From contig OX352773.1 in NCBI GenBank assembly GCA_947095535.1, positions 88,074,670-88,138,669 of the forward strand: a stretch of 64,000 nt of DNA. The letters are read 5' to 3'. The DNA comes from Poecilobothrus nobilitatus. Lineage: Eukaryota > Arthropoda > Insecta > Diptera > Dolichopodidae. Under the pieces are notes generated by a model that was given only the letters and a program-made list of their open reading frames with translations, was not told the DNA's origin and did no database searches. Position 1 is the stretch's first letter. Each line of letters opens with the position of its first letter. This document shows, piece after piece, positions 39,720-51,650 of the stretch. The translations under genes were made by a program, and so were the position numbers.

Positions 39720-40290
39720 TCATTGTAGGTTTGAGCAAGAAGCAGAGGAGTTCAAGGAAAATATGAACATAAACAAGAATTGGCGAGTAAATTGGAGACA
39801 AACCTGAATAGGTTCTTTTTGAAAAGTTGCAAATTGTAAAATGGACCATTTGTATCAGAGGAGGAACACGTTGGATGGAAGCATGTTCCACATTTTAGCG
39901 GTTCTCACAATAAAAGAGTTTCCATAACCAGTTTTAAACCACTTAGGAGTTTCCACGGTGTAGAAATGAGCACTTGAGGCTCCCCTAGTGTTGAGTTGGA
40001 ATTGTTTAAGGGTAGGCATTATTGATTTCAATTCAATAGAGCAAGTGTCGTTACCTACAAGATATCTATATATAAAAGAGAGATAAAGCTCCAAAATTTC
40101 GACGTGAGTTAAGAGGAGTAAAAATTCCCTAAACAGTTGGGTCGCCAATCAGGCGTAAGGCGCGATTTTGGATTTTGCCCAGGTAACCCAATGATGTTTG
40201 AGCAGCGTCATCCCATATGTGAGAATTATATTCCATCTTAAGTCGAGAATATGCTTTATAAATATTGGCCAGATCACTATGGGAAAAATA
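39720..40290 (-). pseudogene. dead non-LTR retrotransposon 3' end (reverse transcriptase C-terminus)
   Basis: The minus strand encodes the C-terminal part typical of insect LINE reverse transcriptases in more than one frame. First come SDLANIYKAYSRLKMEYNSH and RALRLIGDPTV. A stop and frame change follow. Then FIYRYLVGNDTCSIELKS, NTRGASSAH and SFIVRTAKMWNMLPSNVF, the usual conserved end (H/R..SF..R.A..WN.LP). It is 5'-truncated near 40290, has an in-frame stop and a frameshift, and is not functional. The clade was not assigned. Confidence 0.8.
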
Positions 40291-41561
40291 AGCTTAAATA
40301 AATAAAAGGAATATAAATTCTACAAAAATGTTTAAAAGTTAACTTTTGCTTGGAATGCCATTCTGCTTTTGTTGAAATTTTGTAAAATTGACGAGAAGAT
40401 AAATAACCAAAAATATTTTAAATTAAAAAAAAAGCAATAGTATAATTTAAAACTGTTGCTAGTTTTCACTTTAAAACGTCTTTCAGATTATTTAAATGAC
40501 ATTTGATATTTTTATATGTAATTAGTTATCTTGCGGAATATTGTTATCTTAATCATATATTTTTTTGAAGATATTCAATGTTTTACTTTGTACAATAAAA
40601 ATTTGGCTTTATAATTGAGCATATTTTATATTTGATTTGATTGCATAAATATAGGATCTAAAGTCAGGATTCCCTTTAGTCATCAAAAACTACACCAATA
40701 TTACTAGTTATGACCATGATTTTTCACAGGCATTAAAAAATAAAAAAAATTCTTTATGATTTTTTAGAACTTAAATTGTCAAAAAGGAAGTAGCTCCTTT
40801 TTTAATAGTTTTTGTTTTATGTAAGTTTTCTATAAGCAGCTAACTCCTTTTTACCCCAAAGTCAATGGAGAGGTCATTATTACAAATAACCATGGTTTAA
40901 AACTACATCCATTTAATTTTTTTTTTTTTTACTATATTTATAATAAAAATATAATTTTAAAAAATTAGTTATTTGTATCAAAATTAAGGGTTGTAGAAAC
41001 ATCGTTTTTGGACCAAACAAAAGATATGATTTTTTTGAACAAGATAAAATATATAACACAAAAAGTGATAAAAATGAAACTACTATGTTTTAGATGCAAG
41101 CCCTTCAATTGTTGTATTTTTTTAATATGAGTTAAAACACGACATTAACGAGATTTTTCTGAATTATTTTCTTTATTTGATTTTCTTATAATTTGTTTTG
41201 TTTTACTTTTTATTTTTATTTTTAATGTGGTTGTTTTTGTTTTTTTTTTTTTTAATTTATTCTTGGTTTTAAACTAAATCATTATAACAGTATTTTCATT
41301 TTTTTTTTATTTATTCAATTTATTTTTAAATTCCATTTTCTAGAAATAAATTATTGCTAAAAGTCATTTTCAACTACCTACATGTCATTGTTGTTTTTAT
41401 TTAAACTTTCATGCTTTTTTGTTTTATTTTTTATTTTATATTATTAATTTTATATTTATAGATTGAATTATTAAATATACATCGTCATAATTTATATTAA
41501 TTATAATATTTTTAAAACATATTTTTATTATTATTATTATTATTAATATAATTATTAGAAG
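40291..41561. other. intergenic between LINE remnant and sdt 3' end
   Basis: A/T-rich. Presumably includes the sdt 3' untranslated region. A minus-strand AATAAA lies about 35 bases after the sdt stop (41524-41529), but such hexamers are frequent here. Nothing else seen. Confidence 0.5.
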
Positions 41562-44500
41562 TTATAAATCGGCTCTTTCGTTGATTAACCAAATAGATGG
41601 AACCCATTGTGGTTCACGTTCTAATGAATTTATTTCAGCCAACAATTGATGATAAGCTTTTTCAGTATCATTATTTATTATAATCATATCGAACAAATGA
41701 CCCCAACGAGCTTCCATATCACGTGCAGTTGCTATTATATCTTTTAAATTATCCTCCTATTATATACAAAATATTCAATTAATTTGGAAATTAAATTTTT
41801 AAAAAAAAAATTACAACAAAAAAAATAATTACCTTTCCTGAATCACCCATACCAAGTGTTCTTTGGCGTAATTTTTCTAAGCTTGGTGGTGCAACAAATA
41901 CAACATACGGTTTAATATCGGATGCTCTAAGTAACTTTAAACTTTGTGGATGAAGATTTAATACACATATTTTACCATCAGTGATTACTTTACGTATCGC
42001 TTCTAATGATGTACCTATTAAAAATTATTCAAAAAATTAAATTACCACAACACATCATTTAAATTAAAAATATATATACCATAATAAGCTTTTTCATATT
42101 CTCCATGTTCAACAAAACGACGAGCCAAAATATCAGCTTCAAATTGTTCTTTTGTTATAAAATGATAATCTTGCCCAGGAACTTCACCATCTCTACGCAT
42201 TCTGGACGTATCTATATATAAATTAAATTCACTTGATATAAATGTTTCAATTACTTTTTGTTAAAAAAAATTACGTGGAATTGCAGCTGCAAAACGTTCT
42301 GAATCTGACATTAATCGTTGTCGTAACTCATGGCGTCCAATATTCGGTGGACCAATTAATACAATCGGACGTTTTTGTAAACTGTTAGGATAATATAGAG
42401 CAACTTCTTCATAAGTAAGAATTTCTTCTTCATCTGATTCATCAGATGCAGCAACAGATCTAAACGAGTGACTGTAAAAAACAATTTTCAAACATTTCAA
42501 TTTATATTCAAATTAAAATTATCTTTTACGTTCTAATAAAAAATTTTCTTTGTTTATGTCCATTTGATTTTTTTGTTTTTACACTTACCCACTTTCACCA
42601 CCTTTCCGCCTACGTTTTTTTCCTTTTCTAGCACATAACATTCCACTACCTTTATTATTGTCTTTGGCTTTTAAACGTGCTAATGCTGCTTCTTCAGCTA
42701 TAGCTAATTTCATTGTTTCACGTTGATGTTGAAAAGATTGACTGGGTATTAGACCAGCTAAATTTTGGTCTTCTTCACCTTCGCGATATGCTTGCCACCA
42801 ATTTGGATCATCTCGTGATATTACATGTAATACATCACCCTTTTGAAAACTAAGACCCAATTCACGACACGGTATATATAAATCATCAGCTGGATCATAA
42901 TCAAAATGTGCGCGAACATGTAAAATTGTTGATTCTCGACCAGCAATTTTTATTGTTGCACTCGCTGGTATAATTAAAAATGTTAATGTTCCCGTCATAG
43001 CACCAAGCAAGTTACAAACTTCATTGACAGTTTTACGACGCATTTTAATATTATTAACTTCTAATATTTCATCACCTTCATGCAAAAGTCCAGATTTTTC
43101 AGCGACACCACCTCGAACAATACGTGCAATAACAACAGCATCACCTTCATTACGTACTGTTGCTCCTAATGGTTCTGATGATTTTTCAATATGAATTAAA
43201 CGAATTAAACTATGTGATGTATCACCAGATATTGGTTTATTTGATTCATGTAATCCAGATTGACATATTTGGTGCTCAGATTGTTGTTGCAAATTCATTT
43301 GTGCATTACTATTATTAACTACACAGGGTTTAGATATCGAATTTTGTTGAATTGAATGAACTGTTGGATAATTTTGATTTTGTTGTTTATTCAAAACATC
43401 TTTTAAATTTTTATTAAAAACTAATTGTTGGTGTTGTTGTTGTTGTTGGTGCTGCTGCTGTTGTTGATGTTGCAATTGCTGCTGCTGTTTATCTAAATCA
43501 ATCTCACAAATAACTAAATTTGCTGTTTCAGCAATTTTATCATGAGCTAAGAAAAGACCTTCCATTTCATGACTTGTTAATAAATTCGCTAATTCAATAG
43601 CATGCATTGAATTGCATTGGCTCAATTGTTCAGTTACATCTTTTGATAATGATTGAGATTTTGTTATTATTGGATGACCGTTTATTGGTTGACTAAGAAT
43701 TTCGGAAATAATTTTTCTAACATGAAAAGCTTCTGATATAGACGGTTCTGACAATAAACTTAAAGTTGTAAAAATTCTTTCAGATAAAACTGGTAGCCTT
43801 CTTTTATTCAGTTGGCTCTTTAAAATTTCAGCAGCAGCAGTCAGTTTAGCAAATCCTAAAACGATAAAAAAGTAAAGTTAATTTTTCAACTTTCGTTTAT
43901 TTTTTAAAATAAATTTACCGTTTTCAATTGAAAACATACCCTCTTCTTTGGATAGAACTACATTAGAACCAGATGCCATTTTAATTCTATAAATGATTAC
44001 AAAATTTAATAAGCTTTTAATTATTTTGGATTTACAATAATTTTTTGACAAAATTTACCTTTGATAAGACTGATACTTTGGAACTACACTTTGATGATCT
44101 ATTATCATTTTTCCATCCATATTACTCTAAATTCAAAATAAAAATAAACAAAATAAAACAAAAATAGAAAATATTACAAGCTAACCTCTAAATTTCCGGA
44201 GGACTGTCGATTATTTACAATTAAATCACAGCTACAATCTAAATCTGTAGGTAAACCAGTCAAATTGTTATACACATTATTTTGCATGCAATTGTAACAT
44301 TTTTCTGTTTTACCATTACTGCTACCGTTACTCAAACGAATATTATTTAAATTATGCAATATAGCCGCTGAATTATAAACTAATGTGCTATAGTCTTTAT
44401 TACCTACAGAAATTTTATTACTTTGATGCTGTTGTTGTTGTTTCATTGATGCATTTGTAATAGAATGTGGTTGTGTTTGAGTTTGTAAAGGTTTTTTTTG

Positions 44501-47500
44501 TATGCCATTTGTATCACCACTGTTTGATCTTTTAAAACTTTTTTGTTGTGTTAAATTTGATGAATCTGTTAACGTTAGATCAATCGGAATCGATTCCTGA
44601 CGTTTTAATGAACTTTTTGTACTACTATTGCATGAACGAATCGTTGTTGTTTCATCTTTAAAATTATTTTGTAAATTTGCAACATTTTCAATATCTTGTT
44701 GCTGTTGTTTTGCAGTAGATCTTTGTAAACTATTTATTTGTGGTTGCTGTTGCGAAAAATTACTTGAATTTTTTCTAGATAATGAAGATGTTTGAATATT
44801 ATTTTGTTGTGTTTGTTGAATATTAATTTGTGAATTTAATGTCGGCTTTGGTAAAGTTGAAATTTTTTCCGTTTTAGAATTCCTATTTGTAGTTTGATTA
44901 TTATTATCATTTAGATCATTTTGATGTAATACTGATGTTGACGTCGCTGACAAATCAGTATTCTGTTGCAGTTGTTGTAATGGCTGTTGTTCTGGTACTT
45001 TTACTTTTTCAATTGGAAGTGTTACTGATGGTAATGTTGTTGCTGCTAATGATACAGTTGGCGCTATAGCTGCAGTAGAATTCGGTGTACGTTCAAATGA
45101 AGCCATATAAATAGGTGAAACATCTTTTAAAAAACTATAATCGTTTGATGCTTTTGAACCGCTTTCACCAGAACTTTGCTGGTTCAACTACAAAAAAATT
45201 TATTAATTTATATTTAAAAAATTTTAACAATTTTTAAACTGCATGTGTATTATATCAATACGTATATCATATATACATATATAATATTACATACTTTAAT
45301 GGAAAGTAAAGTCATATCAACGGGCGTTACACGTTTTAATGCAGATAATCGTTGTAATCTTTCTCGTGCCTGTTGTTCAACTGCAATAACGAACGCATCT
45401 TGAACAACACTTCCAAGTTCTCCAGCTTTTAATATTAAAAGAAAATAAGAATTAAAATTTAAATTATATTTAATAAATTTTTAAGTTTGAAATAATCTGT
45501 ATATAAGTATGTATGCATACTTACCCAATTTTGAGTCACTTCTTCTTTTAACTCGTAGTTTTATCATACAAGTTTGAATGCACTATTAAATAAAAATATA
45601 AAATTATTTTAAGTTTTTTGTACATTTTGATTTGAAATTTTTTATTTAACCTCATGAATATGACGTATAACTTCAGCTCTTGGTAAATCTTCTAATTTTT
45701 TTTCATTTACATCCAATATTTCATCAGCAACTTCAAGATTATCTTTTTCAGCCGGTGAACCATATAATTTAATTTTACCATCTTGACCTTGTACTAATAT
45801 TATAACATAACCATTTAATTCGACAACCTGAAGATATACAAATTTTTAACAAATAAATAAATAGAATTTTTAAATTATTTTAATATGTTTTTTTAATTAA
45901 AGTTAAGACGCAAAATCGTATCTATTAGATATCTATCAAAACAGCGTCTATATACAAAACAGACTATATGCAAACGTCTGTTTGTAAAATTAAGTAAAGA
46001 CAACAAAAAAATTTTAAACACAATAAAATAAACATAGAATAACTATTTTGGTATAATATTGAACTTCAAAGTTAAAGAGTTTGAATTTTTTTCACAAAGT
46101 GACTTAAATAAAATACTCTTAGAAAAAAACTACTTTGATATCCTTTTTTATAATCTGTAATCTTTTTATGCTTAACTTTAACCTCTTATTGAAGTAAGAT
46201 ATTGACTTATTACATTAGTTCGCAAAAAGTTAAAAAGTATTCATTTAAATAAGAATGATCGTTTTTGTTAAAGGCGTTAAAATAGAATGTCGTATGAACT
46301 AAAACATAAAATTGAAGCATTGTGGTTACAAAATCGAACTAAAATATAATTAAGATATATACTCATAAATAAATAAGATCTACTGTAAAAAATGGTTTTA
46401 TAAACATATTAATAATAATTAATTTATGTTTTTAAATTAATAAACATTTTAACCAAATTTTATACCGCACGACTTCTATTTAGTAAGATATTTCGGGAAG
46501 AAGTTTATACGAGGATTACTTGTATTTCAAAAATTTATAGTTTATATAATTCCTGGATTTAACAACATATATTATCAATTATTTTTATGATCAAATTTAT
46601 CTTAGAATTTTCCTATATATTTGCTCGCTAAAAATAAATAAACATACATATTTATTTTCCCATTAATCTTATACTTCGCAGATGATTTTGATAAAATTTC
46701 ATATAAGTGCAAGACTAATCAAAAATTTTAAACTAGAAGTTGTGTAGGCAATATAACATTAAAAAGTCTACTGAAGTGTACAAGTAATGTTGTAAGACAA
46801 ATCACTCCTAAAATTAATTGACGTTTTTCAAAATCTATATTATTAATAAAAAAAAAATAATTTAATACAATCAACATGAAAAATATAATAGATAGTAGAA
46901 TTTCTCTTATTGATAAAAAAAAAAACTATAACTTTTCAATTCTTTAGATATTCTTTTTTCTTTTTAATACAACATATTTTCTTCTAGTTAATAGAATACT
47001 AAAGCATAGATAATACAAAAAAAAGCATAACACTGTTCTGTTCTATATAAATATATGTGTGTGTATTAAGGAAAACATTTTGTACATATATAATATATAG
47101 GTCATATTTATACATATATATAAACATATCATCTTTTTTTAATAATAATAAAAAAAACTACATAAGCTGAATAAATTTAATTAATGTGCTCAAAATTTCG
47201 TCTTCTGACTAAATAAAGTTCTAGTATCAACTATTTTTCTTCAAAAATTTTAAAACTTATCTTCTTGAAAGAAATATTTTATTACTTTTTTTTTTTTATA
47301 ATACCAAAAAATACATTGATAATAATTTATCAATCCAATATTCAAGAAATATAATTTATATATATAAGTATAATTTCCTATAGAATATACAGATGTGAGC
47401 AAAATAATATTGTCTTTATACATTTCAAATCTTTAGATTCTTGAAACAATATATTTAAAATTTAGAAATTGACAAAATGTCCTTGTTTTTCTTGAAATTT

Positions 47501-49622
47501 GAATTAATTTTCAAACTTAAGGTTGATATTTTTAGATAAGTGTTTGGACTTATTAAATGTTAAACTAAAGCTAAGCTTAAACTACAAATAAAAGTATTTT
47601 CATTACTTGGCTGTGTTGAGAAAACTGAAAAAAAAATTTTTTTTTTAATTGTAAAACACCCACCCAATTGTAAAACACTCATACCCAATGAATAATACAA
47701 AATATAATGGAAATGAAGTTCCTAAACATAATATGCTTAAAAAAATTCAAAAAAAAATAAATAAAACATAACTTTACTCCATAAAAAATGTATTAAAAGT
47801 TTTTGAAACGTAATTCAATTAAAAAGGTTTAAAAATGTTTTCTTATGCAATTGATAATAATTGATTATACTATAATTTTTTTGTAATAGTATAATATACA
47901 ATATATATATATTTGTTTATTTAATATAATATTACATAAATATATGTAAGGATTATGATAAAAAAAATTACGGGAAAAATTGATATACTCTTTATAAAAA
48001 AATCTTATTTTAATTTATTTATTTATATTAATATTACAAATCATATAGGATATAGCAATATAACAAAAACACCGGCTACTCGGTCATTATAGGTCGAATA
48101 CTATTATTAATTTATACATTAATATTATTTATTTTGTTTATATTATATATTTACACTATATTTGGTAGCAAGGGGCATTTGTTTTCAATTAATAAAACTC
48201 GCTTTATTATTAGGCCACGAGGCCCCTAAAAAAATATCATTTTTTATTTATTTATTTATATTAATATTACATACATAAATGTAATGCAATATTATTAAAC
48301 CATCGGCTACCAAGGCCATTATAGGTTTTTATACTATTATTAAATTATATACTAATATTATTTATTTTGTTTATATTATATACTATATATTTACATTATA
48401 TTTGGTCGTAAGGGGGGTATGTATAAAGAAAAAACACTTACGACCTGTGCGGGAATCGAACCCACACTCCTTCGGTTAATACGCCACACGCCTACCCACT
48501 AGGCTACCGAAACCCCAAAAAAAAAAAAAATATCATAAATTAAACTAATTAAAACAATGTATATATTGCATACTTTTAGGTGGATATTTATTCATTATTA
48601 TCTTTTCACAAGACTATTTCCCTAAATTATAAGTTATTAAATTATATGAGTTTAAATTATAATATAAAAAATGTTTAAAATTAACAGTAATAAGGACTAC
48701 TTAAAAATTTTAAGTAATTAATAAACTTAGTAATATTGTCCTTGTTCACTAGGAAAGGCCATTATGAGTTGTTATTTTTTTTTTTACTTATTATTTATTT
48801 CTTCTGTTTCTGTTTACATCCTTAAAAAGTTTACAAAATTAGATCAGCTTAGTTGTTATAAATTTATTCATTTATTTAAATAAATATAATGCAATATTAT
48901 TGAACCATCGGCTACCAACACCATTATAGGTTTTTATACAATTATTAAACTATATACTAATATTATGTATTTTGTTTATATTATATACTATATATTTACA
49001 TTATATTTGGTCGTAAGGGGAGTATGTAAAGAAAAAAACACTTACGACCTGTGCAGTGATCGAACTCACACTCCTTCGGTTAATACGCCACACGCCTACC
49101 CACTAGGTTACCGAAGCCCCTTTATAAATTTATTTTAAAAAATTGTACTTTCTGTCAAAAATTAATACATACATTTAGGCGGAATTATTTGTAAGTAATG
49201 AAAATATACATTACTAATAGATTTCTTGAGCCCATAAACTTATAATAAACCAGAATGAAGTGTGAAAGTGTGCTATATTATTACTATTATTTTGCACATA
49301 GCTGTGTAACTATTATTACACATATAAATATATGTATACATACAATATATATATAATTCTATATGTTGTTATCATCAGTATTTATATACTAATTTGTATA
49401 CATGTATTTATATAATTAGCAAAAAAGTCTTTAAGGACATAATATTTATGCAAAAAAAAAAATGAAAATTATCTAATACATGGCATCTATGATTAAATGA
49501 ATAAAAGTAATAATAAAAGATATAACTACATATATATATATATATATTAAATATTTTTAACTTACCTTAGAAGTTGAAGAAGATGATGTTTGTGCTGTAT
49601 TAAGTGCTGTTCTAGTTTGCAT
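41562..49622 (-). CDS. sdt: Stardust/PALS1 (MPP5)-type MAGUK scaffold
   Basis: Scaffold of the apical Crumbs complex in epithelia and photoreceptors. Exons in order: 49566-49622, 45651-45827, 45525-45582, 45295-45425, 44186-45187, 44059-44126, 43919-43986, 42589-43855, 42275-42471, 42080-42211, 41833-42014, 41562-41756. The sum is 3534 nt (1177 residues), open and in phase. Domains: PDZ-like about 20-97; Gln/Ser/Thr-rich 142-475; L27 pair about 521-635; polyGln 644-664; PDZ 737-818 (PLGATVRNEGDAVV); SH3 832-899; basic HOOK about 933; guanylate-kinase-like 977-1177 (LIGPPNIGRHELRQRL). The PDZ is close to human PALS1, which separates it from other MPP proteins. Large exons at 44186 and 42589 seem to open at TTG codons, which are simply codons after acceptors. 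Start: ATG at 49622 (MQTRTALNTAQTS), with no upstream exon ruled out. Drosophila sdt has several isoforms, so other first exons are likely. Confidence 0.9.
43919..43986 (-). CDS. sdt: sdt exon with two in-frame donors
   Basis: Contains MASGSNVVLSKEE and joins the L27 exon at 43855. Two donors fit, GAGG/GTATGT (exon end 43940) and AACG/GTAAAT (exon end 43919). They differ by 21 nt, leave the same phase, and would add or drop seven residues (MFSIENG with the junction glycine). The internal ATG here could also serve as a start for a short isoform. Confidence 0.7.
45525..45827 (-). CDS. sdt: sdt exons for N-terminal PDZ-like domain
   Basis: Exons 45651-45827 and 45525-45582 encode VVELNGYVIILVQGQDGK, then ADEILDVNEKKLEDLPRAEV and IRHIHECIQTCMIKLRVKRR. 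The pattern (beta strands, GDEIL-like ADEILDVN, helix with V-R-I, final beta strand IKLRV) looks like a PDZ fold lacking a clear GLGF carboxylate loop. Vertebrate PALS1 does not have this part, as far as recalled. The call of a PDZ-like fold is an inference from pattern. Confidence 0.65.
48009..48227 (-). mobile_element. SINE, family A, copy with reduced head
   Basis: Shares the body (CACCGGCTACTCGGTCATTATAGG-like and TATTTATTTTGTTTATATTA) and tail with the neighbouring copies, but most of the tRNA-like head, including the B box, is missing or decayed. It directly abuts the target-site duplication of the next copy. Confidence 0.7.
48241..48523 (-). mobile_element. SINE, family A, best-preserved copy
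   Basis: Read on the minus strand: head GGGGTTTCGGTAGCC..., A box TAGCCTAGTGGG (48495-48506), B box GGTTCGATTCC (48452-48462), then an A/T-rich body and a TATAAATAAATAAA tail. Flanked by the 13-base duplication AAAAAAATATCAT at 48228-48240 and 48524-48536. The head does not form a tRNA acceptor stem, so it is not a tRNA gene. Confidence 0.85.
48869..49121 (-). mobile_element. SINE, family A, copy 3 in sdt intron
   Basis: Same head, body and tail as 48241-48523, in the same orientation. A box TAACCTAGTGGG at 49099-49110; the B box is slightly mutated. Perfect 13-base target-site duplication TTATAAATTTATT at 48856-48868 and 49122-49134. Confidence 0.85.
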
Positions 49623-51650
49623 ATTATTATGAGTTGAAATTTTTTTCCCCGAACTTATTTTGATTGCATTTATTTTTTTTTTAATAAATTTTTTTTTTTT
49701 TTTATTTTGTTAGCTAAATGGCTTTTTTGTTTATTTATTTTTTCCTAATAATCATTTTTACTAATAATCAATAATAATTTATTACATTAATAATAAACTA
49801 TACTAAGGATAATAATTAATAGTATATAATACTATACTATTTCAAGTCATTTTAATAAATTTTTTAATATCGCAAAATTGAATATTAAAACTAAAATGCA
49901 CGTTGAATTTATCATAAAATTCATTTCACCTCATCTTTTTAATTTTCTTTTTTTTTTTTTTTCTTTTTTTTTGATAATTTCTATAAGCGTTAAAATATAT
50001 AATTTTATTATTAAATTTTAAATAAAAAACACAGTTAGAAAATTGAAAAGAAGAAAAAAATTTTTAAGAAAGTATAAAATAAAATGATTTATACAATAGA
50101 AAACCAAAAGATTTATCTATGTTCTCTTATATCCTGTACAATATACATATCCTGACAATCAATTCACAGCATCATAAAATGATAAAAAATTATTTTTTCT
50201 TTTCTACTTTTACTTTTATTGTATTTTTTACTTTCGTTTTTTTTTTTTCGATTTCTTAAATTTAAAAAAAAAATATTTTCTTTTAAACCTAAAGAATTAT
50301 TAAATTGCATATATTTAGGAAAATTTTTATCTTATTTTTTTAATCCATAAAAAAATAAACTTTTTATCTTTGAAATCTTCAAATATTTAACAAATATTTA
50401 ACGTATTTACTATTTTATCATTTTTATTATTAAAAATTACTATTAAATATTTTAGATTTAAATGTTTAATTAATTAAAATACCTAAATAATTTTGTTAAT
50501 AAATTGTAATAATTTAGCTTGTTGTTCACAAATATTTGGTTTCCTGTTTTTTTTTAATATTATGCCTTGAGAAGAAAAATTAATAAAAAAAAAATAAATT
50601 TGCACAAAAAATCTTTTTCTGTTGTTTTCTTTTTTCTTTTGATTTTTCTGATTCTGTAGCAGATTTATGTGCGCATGGTAAAGAAATTTTCTATTAAGAT
50701 TTTTAAGGTATGAATTAAATTGATATGAACCAAATTTTTATATTGTCAAAATGATACTAATTTGTTATTTGTAAATTTTGCTGTATATTTATTTTAAGGA
50801 AATTAATAATACAAAGGCTTCAAAAATCACAAAACTTCTTAAAAATTTAAGTATTTTTTTTATTCTTTTTTTTTTTAATAATTTTTTTAAGAAACTTCAT
50901 CATCATTTTTTTTTTAATATCATGTAAAAATTACAAAAATAACAGTCTTATAGTGACCAGTAACTTCATCTTTTTGGTCAATATATTGCAGATAAATTCT
51001 CAACCACAAGAATCAGAAATTATTTTTACATTATCTTAGTAACAAAAATAAAAGAAAATGTTGTAGAATAATTTACTCGAAATATAATGTAGATTTCGTT
51101 CGAACTAAAATTTTAAAATTTAAGAGCTCTTTTATAACTCGAACCTCTAAATTTCAGAAAACTTTACCATCCAATCTCTAAATGTATTCTTAAAAACGTA
51201 TAATTTTCTCAATTAAATTCAATTTCACTTCTTTAATAAAAAATACTTTCCCTCATAAGTTCTGAGTTGTTATACTGCTCAATGAAATAAGATTTTCACT
51301 CTATTCCTCCTTTCCTATTCCATTGCATTCAAATCTCACATGAAAGAAGTCTACAATTTCTTGATATCAGTTTTATTTAGATAACCCACTCCTTCACGAA
51401 TAATTAAATTATATTAAATTATATTAAAAATGAAATAAAAATCATATATTTAAAAAAATAGATTGCATATAAATTATATTTCCAATACATGACAGTAAAT
51501 ATTTTCTTAAATACATGAATACCATTATTATAAAAATATAAAAAAAAGTTAACTATTACAAATTAAAAAAAAAAAAATTCAATAATTTTACATACACACC
51601 AACATTCATTTTATCTAAATTTAATTTATTAATAATCAAATATTATAATA
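49623..51650. other. region upstream of sdt first coding exon
   Basis: Probably includes the sdt 5' untranslated region or a promoter, and the 3' end of the next gene. Very A/T-rich. No exon, RNA gene or repeat family was recognised. Confidence 0.5.

Larger units (their letters stand above)
45828..49565. other. first coding intron of sdt, with three SINEs
   Basis: Holds family A SINE copies at 48009-48227, 48241-48523 and 48869-49121. The rest is A/T-rich sequence without recognised exons. Confidence 0.7.

Noticed and set aside
43741..43760. Protein start at 43754 in the L27 exon
   Set aside because: The codon is TTG, not ATG; the frame continues upstream to an acceptor at 43855 with L27 sequence (FAKLTAAAEILKSQLNKRR).
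45170..45190. Protein start at 45187
   Set aside because: Also TTG, directly after an acceptor (TTTGTAG); it is an internal sdt exon boundary.
48430..48516. tRNA gene on the minus strand with perfect A and B boxes
   Set aside because: No acceptor or anticodon stem pairing was found, related copies occur with the same body, and target-site duplications flank it, so it is a SINE head.
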